From: Usnea hakonensis
Taxonomy: Eukaryota; Ascomycota; Lecanoromycetes; Lecanorales; Parmeliaceae
Length of the DNA stretch: 64,000 bases
NCBI GenBank assembly: GCA_013423325.1
Contig: BLJB01000040.1
Span: 248,001-312,000 of the forward strand
Direction: 5' to 3'
Shown here one piece after another: positions 57,901 to 64,000 of this stretch. The notes beneath the pieces were generated by a model that worked only from the letters and a program-made list of their open reading frames with translations, was not told where the DNA came from and made no database searches. The position numbers and the translations under genes were made by a program. Every line of letters begins with the position of its first letter. The stretch's first letter is position 1.

Positions 57901-58517
57901 TTTCTCCCGATCAGAAGCAGAACATCATCAAGCAAATCCAAGAGCAAGGTACAATTGTTGCCATGGTGGGCGATGGGATCAATGACTCGCCTGCTCTTGC
58001 GACAGCTAATATTGGCATTGCTCTAAGTTCAGGCACCGACGTCGCTATGGAAGCGGCAGATATCGTTCTCATGCGCCCAGAAGATATGCTCAGTGTCGCG
58101 GCTTCCTTGAGTCTCTCTCGTACAATATTCAACCGTATCAAGTTGAATCTGATGTGGGCGTGTTTGTACAATTTGATAGGACTACCGTTCGCAATGGGTT
58201 TCGGGCTCATGCTGCCCGGTCATATCATGATGCCTCCAATGGCTGCGGGTGCCGCGATGGCCGCTAGCAGCGTGAGTGTAGTAGGCAGCAGTCTACTCCT
58301 GAAATTCTGGCAGAGACCTGGATGGATGACGGTGGAAAAACTTGAGGCGGAGGGCCCAAGCAGGGAATCCCTAAAGGGAATGAGGATGACAAATGACAGA
58401 CGTTTTACAGATCGATTGGGCATGAGGTGGCTTGGGGGCTTGATAAAGCGCGTTTCAGGGACCCGTGGTACGATGGATGATGGGTACCTACCGTTGCAAG
58501 AAGTCGAGGCTGTATAA
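54981..58517 (+). CDS. CCC2: copper-transporting P1B-type ATPase (CCC2/ATP7 type)
   Basis: One uninterrupted frame of 1178 codons. Three N-terminal metal-binding domains carry GMTCGACTSAVE (from about residues 16, 113 and 207); a fourth (about 280-350, LKVFGLPTSSSATALEDALR) has lost the CxxC. The membrane region starts near 370. The ion-binding Cys-Pro-Cys is at 725-727 (FACPCALGLSTPT), the phosphorylated Asp is 769 (VFDKTGTLT), the actuator loop is GEAVEI in ESMVTGEAVEI, the nucleotide-binding SEHPIGKAI and the hinge VGDGINDSPAL are all present, with the final helices at LMWACLYNLIGLPFAMGFGL. Family members load copper into secretory enzymes at the trans-Golgi or export excess copper at the plasma membrane. 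Cu(I) is implied by CPC and GMTCxxC. Confidence 0.96.
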   Translation: MASAPHMATTTLRVDGMTCGACTSAVESAFKTVDGAGSVSVSLVMERAVVQHDPQILSPEKVRDIIEDRGFDAEVLATDIPIVSEIAETSIDSKGDTEATAANLSTTTLAVEGMTCGACTSAVEGGFKNVAGIKSMSISLLSERVVVEHDPSLITPEAIAEIIEDRGFGAEILETQVSTTVSRSGLNYQTSNRSKVDLTTTTVGIEGMTCGACTSAVEGGFADVEGLVQFNISLLAERAVIVHDPAKLSPEQISEIIEDRGFSAKLISSQRGSVEQMTGTRNVQLKVFGLPTSSSATALEDALRRLPGISHAVVHLGTSRVNISHNPSLTGLRMLVETIEKMGYNALLADADDNNAQLESLAKTREIQEWRRAFWYSFSFAIPVFLVSMAIPMIVPRLDFGSFLLWTPGLYLGDVICLILTIPVQFGIGKRFYISSYKSLKHGSPTMDVLVTLGTSAAFFFSTAAMIVSVLIPPHTRPSTVFETSSMLITFITLGRYLENRAKGQTSKALSRLMSLAPSMATIYADPIAAEKAAENWDAAVPSDLSEKKGPITNDHHTNAAEEKIIPTELIEVGDIVILRPGGQVPADGTVTRGQSYFDESMVTGEAVEILKRPGSDLMAGTVNGAGRIDFRVTRAGRDTQLSQIVKLVQEAQTSRAPIQRMADVVAGYFVPTIIALGLLTFVSWMVLSHVLPPSECPEVFLKPESGGKFMVCLKLCISVIVFACPCALGLSTPTAVMVGTGVGAEQGILVKGGSALEIATKITHVVFDKTGTLTMGKMSVPEAQLEQIWEANDWRRKLWWSLVGLAEMGSEHPIGKAIVNTAKMELNVGSESMIDGSVGDFEISVGKGVCASVEPASSAMSKRYKVHVGNFSYLDSQGVTLPAEVIPTTATDSFTGTSKVPPPGTTQIYVAIDNAYAGVLSLSDTIKPSAAATIVALDRMNITSSLVTGDQYSTAAAVAARVGIPKASIHAGVSPDQKQNIIKQIQEQGTIVAMVGDGINDSPALATANIGIALSSGTDVAMEAADIVLMRPEDMLSVAASLSLSRTIFNRIKLNLMWACLYNLIGLPFAMGFGLMLPGHIMMPPMAAGAAMAASSVSVVGSSLLLKFWQRPGWMTVEKLEAEGPSRESLKGMRMTNDRRFTDRLGMRWLGGLIKRVSGTRGTMDDGYLPLQEVEAV

Positions 58518-59514
58518 TATTTTGACGCTGGGCTCTGCTCCATGATGTTATGAAGTGATGGTGTTTTGGCACCTTTGGATAGGATGCTTGGTTTCCCGGG
58601 GGTTTGACATAGATACCACTGCCTCTTTCGATAGTAGCTGTACCGACTTTTACTGTCTTAAATGCAGGGATCAAAATGTACAACACTGTATGGTCCACAC
58701 AGATAAGCAGCGAGATGCTTCGATAGGTGAGTATGAGTAAGGTAGGTACATAAAGTACTTTATACCTTATGCCCAACGGCGAATGATTTACCCGGCGAAC
58801 TCCGTTGCTTTCCCGGAATTTTAAGCCCAATGGAAAGTTGAGACTAAGATACGCTAAAAGTAAAAGTGAGCGACGCTCGGCTACTTTATCAGGAGATCAA
58901 CGATTCCTTATCGGCCGTGGGGTTGATAAGCTGGTCACTTTGAAGTACTAAAGTAGTTGCAGTTGTCGATCAAGTAAACAATAAAACTTCAGCCAATCTT
59001 CTCAATCTACTTCCTCGCTTCCCGCATTGAATATACATATGGCGTTCAAACTTCAGCATGCTGTTGCCTGTAGGAGAAAGGTTCGGCTTCTCATCCTGGT
59101 GACTCGTTGCATGAGTAATTTAGCAGATGAATCTGGCGTTCTTGCTTGCTGCACGTAGGTAAAGTATAGCTTCACCATGTCATAAGGTAACTCTTGAAAG
59201 GACCAGGGTCTAGAGTATCTTATCTCAGCCAAGTATCAAAAGTAAGGCCGAAATTTGCATCTCGACCTTTCTGATAAGTAGAGCAAACCTACTTTACTCT
59301 CGCCCTTTTTCAAATGCTTCAATTCGTGCTACCGTCTGCTTTTATAAAAACACGTTACCATCTTAAACGGCCTTCGACATCTGCTGCAGGTTTTCTTCGT
59401 CCTCAGAATCTTGTATGTTCTGCAATCGAACTCACTTTTGGCTACAAGCTCTTTTGCCTTGAGCGTTGACACATTCAGCACCTACCTGCACCAGACTGCT
59501 GGGTCCAGTTCATT
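58518..59514 (+). promoter_or_regulatory. DUR3 5' flank with five GATA-type sites
   Basis: HGATAR-type sequences occur at 58886-58891 (minus), 58907-58913 (minus), 58924-58930, 59220-59225 (minus) and 59272-59278, that is 240-630 nt before the DUR3 ATG. In ascomycetes the GATA factor AreA/NIT2 activates nitrogen-scavenging genes through such sites, so nitrogen regulation is plausible. The palindrome ATAAAGTACTTTAT lies at 58750-58763. Confidence 0.5.
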
Positions 59515-62258
59515 ATGCCAATTAACCCTCCTCTCAGTGCAGGCTTCGGCTATGGCATCGTACTCGGCCTGGGCGCTGCTTTTGCCCTTGGGATGATAAC
59601 CACCACTTATGTCCTCAAACGGTATAACTCGGAAGTTCAGACCTCTGAGATGTTCAGCACCGCGGGAAGGACGGTCAAATCAGGCCTCGTGGCTAGTGCT
59701 GTCGTATCTTCTTGGACCTGGGCTGCTACATTGCTCCAGTCTTCAGGAGTAGCCTACCGTTATGGAGTCTCTGGACCCTTTTGGTATGCATCGGGTGCTA
59801 CTGTGCAGATTCTATTGTTCGCAAATTTGGCAATCGAGTTAAAACGGAAGGCTCCAAATGCTCATACCTTCCTTGAAATCATTCGAGCTCGCTATGGGGT
59901 GTATGCTCACTTGGTCTTTACCGTTTTTGGATTGATGACCAATATTCTGGTATGTCGAGACAGTCGTAAAAAGATGTATTCCAAGGCTAATGAATGGCTG
60001 GAGGTGACTGCTATGCTGCTAACAGGAGGTTCTGCCGTCGTGACCGCCCTTACGGGAATGCCGACTGCAGCAGCTTGTTTTCTTTTACCGATTGGCGTTG
60101 TTCTGTATACCATTGCAGGAGGCATCAAAGCGACTTTTCTTACAGACTACGTTCATACGGTCATGATATTGATCATTATATTTATCTTTGTAAGTTTCTG
60201 TGAATGGCGATTTTGAATCGGTAGAAGTCTTACTGACCTTTATGTCTAGGCATTCACTGGTAATTGCTTTTCCGCAGTATTAGTGTGAGGTTTTGTTGAC
60301 TTCCAGATAGCCTACGCTACCAATGCCAATCTTGGAAGTCCCTCTAAGGTTTACGACCATTTGAAGACGGCTGCGAAGGAGCACCCAGTTGCCGGCAATG
60401 CCCAGGGTAGCTACCTAACGATGCGATCCCAAGAAGGCGCAATTTTCTTTGTGATAAATCTGGTGGGCAATTTCGGTACGGTGTTCATGGACAATGGTTC
60501 GTACTTGGATTTCCCTCATGAGTACAGGTCATTCCAGGTTGGCTTGCTGATGAATTCTTGAAGGCTACTACAACAAAGCCATCGCAGCGAGTCCCGTTCA
60601 TGCCCTTCCTGGGTACGTAATGGGCGGCCTCAGTTGGTTTGCGATTCCGTGGCTTGCTGCCACCACGATGGGCCTTTCGGCGCTTGCTCTGGAATCTAAC
60701 CCCGTCTTCCCAACCTTCCCATCTCGAATGCCAGATGCCGATGTCACTGCGGGCCTAGTCCTCCCGTAGTAAGTCCACTTATTCTAAGTACTCTCACCTC
60801 ATACCCAGAGTGTACCGCCCCATTCGTGACGCGCGCGGCAATCATTATTCCTCTATCTACTTGTTACTCGAACACCACAGTGAAGAAAAAGCGCTGACTT
60901 GGAGTGTTTAAAGTGCTGCTGTTGCTCTATTGGGGAAAGGTGGCGCAGCTGCAACGCTGCTCCTCGTTTTTATGGGTAAGTATGTTCTCGGAGTGCTTCG
61001 TACCCATCGCGCACCACTTTACGAGTTGCAACGGATCTTCCAAAAGCGAACATGCTTTGACCAAGCCATGGGACTGTCTCGGTGCCTAGCATTTCGCCCT
61101 GAAGGCACAAGGCTGACTCCGCAATCTTCTTAGCTGTCACATCGGCCTCCTCTTCTGAATACATTGCTGTCAGCAGCATATTCACCTATGATATTTACCA
61201 GACGTATTTCAACCCTAACGCTTCTGGCAAAATGCTGATTAACATGGCTCATTCGTTCGTGGTCATATATGCCATTTTACTGGCAGCGTTTTCAACAGGG
61301 CTTTACTGTCAGTCGTCTTACCAAAGTATTGGCAGATACTGATCAATTCATGTGCAGATATCGGTATATCTATGGGCTATTTATACCTGATGATGGTAAA
61401 TGATCCCTTCGCGGTGACTACGTTGAACTCTCTAACGGCAGGACAGGGCGTCATCATATCTTCTGCAGTACTTCCAGCAGTATTGACATTGCTGTGGAAT
61501 AAGCAGAATGTTTTCGCAGTGGCTCTCTCCCCTATATTGGGGCTTTTTTGCTCCCTTGTCGGTGCGTTCAATTGCCACCATAAAGTCCAGAAGATGAGTA
61601 GACTGAAACAATAGAAGCTTGGCTCGTGACTGCCAAAAAGGAGTTCGGTAATCTATCTGTCGCGAGCACCGGTAGCAACAATCCTATGCTCGCCGGAAAT
61701 GTCGTCGCCCTGTTGTCGCCTCTCGTCTTCGTCCCAGTCCTGACCTACGCTTTCGGTCCCCAGAATTATGACTACAAATCGATGGCTGCAATTCGTCTGG
61801 GCAATGACGAGGACATTGCAGCAGCGGCCAACACAGATCTCGAACTGATCCCAGGTGTCAACGGCATGTCAGCAGCCGAGTCTGAAGCAGAACAAAAGAA
61901 TCTCACGCGGGCATCCCTCATTGCTAAGAGCCTGACTGGGTTCATGACCATTGCACTACTAATTTTGTGGCCCATGCCCTTGTACGGATCTGGATATATT
62001 TTCAGCAAGAAGTTCTTCACCGGTTGGGTCAGCGTAGGAATTTTGTGGCTATTCTGCAGCTCGTTCTGTGTAGCACTTTTCCCGCTTTGGGAGGGAAGAC
62101 ATAGCATGGCCCGTACATTCAAGGGCATTGTACGAGACTTGAGTGGGAAAGGTGGGGGGGTGATCAAAGGAAGAGTCGTGGAAGGGAGCAATGAATCGTC
62201 GTCGCCTGTGGGAGAGAGCGAGAAGGCGCCCCAAGTCGTGATGGAAAAAGGAGAATGA
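59515..62258 (+). CDS. DUR3: DUR3-type urea transporter (sodium:solute symporter family)
   Basis: Ten exons: 59515-59949, 60004-60189, 60250-60259, 60311-60496, 60564-60768, 60914-60975, 61134-61307, 61358-61395, 61447-61561 and 61615-62258; 684 residues, the family's normal length. Every junction is in phase. Landmarks: GMITTTYVLKRYNSE, SSWTWAATLLQSSGVAYRYG, GPFWYASGATVQIL, AFTAYATNANLGSPSKVYD, EGAIFFVINLVGNFGTVF, YYNKAIAASPVHALPGYVMG, GGLSWFAIPW, AALAT-like KGGAAATLLLVFMAV, TSASSSEYIAVSS and YDIYQTYFNPNASG. The third exon has only 10 nt. The protein is a high-affinity plasma-membrane urea importer, about 15 helices, driven by proton symport, used under nitrogen limitation. The two long introns (145 and 158 nt) are less certain in detail. 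Confidence 0.93.
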
Positions 62259-62475
62259 TCTTGATTTGGAAAACAAAATTGGTGATTGATGAATAGTGTT
62301 ATTGTCTTGTCATTTATCCGGACCAGTTCTGCAATGCCCAAAATTCGCACTCTCGATGTGTGGAGTCCACAAATCCATTTTCCTGATTCCCAAACTCCAC
62401 GGACTGACTTCCTCATCTGTTCACATCCCGGCTTTTCCGTAGTCGCATTTGTCTTTTCAATTGCCAGCATCCATT

Positions 62476-63043
62476 TCATTGGGTCTTAAATAACAAGATC
62501 GCGCAATGTCCCAGATAAAAGTAGATGAAGTGCTTCGTCTCTGCGTTGCGGTCAGCATGTAGATCATCCACGCGCATCCTGCCGGAGCATACCATGTGTG
62601 ACGAAGCTTCCAAAATTTCTTCCAACGATGCAGTGCCACGTAGCCCCTGCGCGAGAGTCGAACTAACATATTCGCTGTCAGACTTGATATTCAGATGCAG
62701 TCTGGACATCTTCCATGTGGAAAGAGGCATGCATATCAAAGTACCTCCTTCTTGATATACTGGGCGATGTCCTTCTCGACATGAAATTTGGACATGGCCT
62801 CCTCAGCTACCTCCACAGCCTGTCGCTGCATTTCCTCGCTCTGAGAAGCCATAAGTTTCGCTGTCGCTTTCGAGGACACGAAGGTATGATATTACCATAT
62901 CGGCAGATTTGATCTGAGCTTGAGAGCATGTCAGAAAGATGCTTCATATGTTTTGACGACCCAAGGAGAAGGGGCAGGGCAGGTTGGGTACATTCAAGCT
63001 TCTCCTTCTTCTCGGGTCGTAATTCTCGTGATTCGGTTGCCAT
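62476..63043 (-). CDS. DYN2: dynein light chain LC8 (DYNLL/Dyn2)
   Basis: Five small exons: 63043-62992, 62918-62896, 62840-62745, 62662-62593 and 62540-62476; 101 residues. Together they give KLESQIKSADMSEEMQRQ, AVEVAEEAMSKFHVEKDIAQ, YIKKEFDSRAGATWHCIVG, RNFGSFVTHETKHFIYFYLG and CAILLFKTQ, an almost complete match to the LC8 consensus. The 11-residue N-terminal extension (MATESRELRPEKKEK) is usual for moulds. LC8 is a homodimer hub that binds short motifs, holds dynein intermediate chains together and also acts outside dynein, for example at nuclear pores. Each intron is GT-AG, 52-82 nt. The gene is convergent with DUR3 and divergent from MRD1. None of the exons is visible as a long ORF. Confidence 0.95.
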
Positions 63044-63366
63044 TACGACCGTTGCTGCGAAAATCAGCAGCTCAAGTTCTAGAGGAGGCCCACAAGCGAG
63101 TTCTGGTATATTTGGAAGTGCAGAATCTCTGCTTTGGGCAAATTGGATATGGTTTCCGCTAAGCACTATGAGAATAAATAATACTTATGTCGTTACACGC
63201 AAAACCGTTTCTGATAGGGCTGAATAGAGTAATACTTGCCTGTACCGGCTACTTCGAAAAATTACTAAACCACAAACCTTAAATAGCATGCTCAAAAAAT
63301 TGAATGTAGCCCTGGGTCTATGAATATCGGGTAACAAGACCCAAGATACCTATGAGACTGTAGGCA
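63044..63366. promoter_or_regulatory. divergent promoter region of DYN2 and MRD1
   Basis: 323 nt between the two start codons. AT-rich in the right half. No other feature seen. Confidence 0.5.
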
Positions 63367-64000
63367 ATGGAGTCTTCGAGAATATTCGTGAAAGGGATTC
63401 CCCCAAGTTTGAGCGCTGACGACTTCAAGCGCCATTTCTCGAAGCAGTCTGCAATCACAGACGCAAGACTCATACCTCATCGGCGCATTGGATATGTGGG
63501 TTACAAGACGCCTGAAGACGCTGCGAGGGCTGTCAAATATCACAACAAATCTTTCATCCGCATGTCCAAGATTGGTGTAGAGCTTGCCCGTTCAGTTGAA
63601 GAACAACATGCACTGGGGACAGCGATTAATTCCACCAATAGTAGCAAGAGGGGACGCGCAGACATTCAAGACCAATTGCCAACGGATCTCCACGGTCATG
63701 GCGAGAAAAAACGGAAGCGTGATGGCACAGCAGAAGGTGAAGGCAAACCTAAGCTTGAGGAGTTCCTAGAAGTCATGCAACCGCCCTCGAAGTCAAGGAT
63801 TTGGGAGAATCAAGATGCAGCAGTTGCACAAGCCTCTGCACAGGCCAATTTAAAGGCCGAAAAAACAGTGGTACGAGAAGTCCAAAACGATGAAGTCTAT
63901 GAAAATGTGCCAAAGAGGAGGAGGAAAGAGCGACAAAGTGAGGATAAAGATGTGGCGCCTGCTGAGAATTTAGTGCCATTGCAAGGGCCTAGTACGGAAG
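63367..64000 (+). CDS. MRD1: Mrd1-type multiple-RRM protein, N-terminal part, cut by window end
   Basis: From ATG 63367 the frame stays open to the last base, 211 codons, so the 3' part lies beyond. Residues 4-75 form an RRM: ESSRIFVKGIPPSLSADDFK (RNP2), then HRRIGYVGYKTPEDAARAVK (RNP1-like) and SFIRMSKIGVELARS. The rest is charged and disordered, with KKRKRDGTAEGEGKPKLEEF and LEVMQPPSKSRIWEN, which match the spacer after the first RRM in Mrd1. Mrd1 has five or six RRMs and is essential for early 18S rRNA processing and U3 snoRNA release in the nucleolus. Only the first RRM is seen here, so assignment rests on that RRM and the following linker. Confidence 0.82.
   Translation, partial: MESSRIFVKGIPPSLSADDFKRHFSKQSAITDARLIPHRRIGYVGYKTPEDAARAVKYHNKSFIRMSKIGVELARSVEEQHALGTAINSTNSSKRGRADIQDQLPTDLHGHGEKKRKRDGTAEGEGKPKLEEFLEVMQPPSKSRIWENQDAAVAQASAQANLKAEKTVVREVQNDEVYENVPKRRRKERQSEDKDVAPAENLVPLQGPSTE

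Noticed and set aside
1..64000. Secondary-metabolite gene cluster
   Set aside because: Although MFS, nitrilase and membrane-receptor genes are present, no polyketide synthase, peptide synthetase, terpene cyclase, P450 or pathway regulator was found.
1..64000. CRISPR array or prokaryotic operon structure
   Set aside because: No regularly spaced repeats; genes have spliceosomal introns and separate promoters.

Overview
The window is nuclear DNA from a filamentous ascomycete (Pezizomycotina). The genes have short 47-160 nt spliceosomal introns, many with a CTAAC/CTGAC branch motif, and sit on both strands without operons. The proteins are typical of moulds: a Sln1-type osmosensor kinase, Rax1, a COP9 signalosome subunit, Nup2, DUR3, a rhodopsin-domain membrane protein and a Gcn5 acetyltransferase. 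I cannot fix the class or species from the sequence.

Layout. 1-10 kb: an MFS monocarboxylate-type transporter cut by the left edge, a SprT-like metalloprotease-fold gene with a frame break, a rhodopsin/PTH11-like membrane protein, two unrecognised minus-strand genes, and repeat-bearing spacers. 10-21 kb: a very large MFS transporter with a long N-terminal extension, a small secreted cysteine-rich protein, a Nit2-type omega-amidase and a small multi-exon cysteine protein. 21-29 kb: nucleoporin Nup2, a peroxisomal SCP2-type sterol carrier and an F-box protein. 29-38 kb: a gene-poor accessory stretch holding two diverged paralogues of an unrecognised family and a third gene that shares only a short motif with them.

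39-64 kb is dense housekeeping sequence: SLN1, RAX1, an RMD1/RMD8 (DUF155) family gene, RAD1 of the 9-1-1 clamp, GCN5, CSN7, a CCC2-type copper ATPase, a DUR3 urea transporter with ten exons, a five-exon dynein light chain gene, and the 5' end of MRD1 cut by the right edge. The dynein light chain and MRD1 genes were found by reading splice junctions and an open reading frame that runs off the end.

Functionally the window covers signalling at the plasma membrane (SLN1, RAX1, rhodopsin-domain protein), nuclear processes (NUP2, GCN5, RAD1, CSN7, MRD1), transport (two MFS proteins, copper ATPase, DUR3) and small-molecule metabolism (Nit2, SCP2). I see no biosynthetic cluster, CRISPR array, rRNA or convincing tRNA. 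The most unusual observations are two GC-AG introns needed to restore conserved N-termini, a 10-nt exon in DUR3, three stop-free introns with length divisible by three, a C-to-G strand-skew switch inside several genes, the paralogue pair at 32.6-35.6 kb, and a recurrent palindromic intergenic motif.
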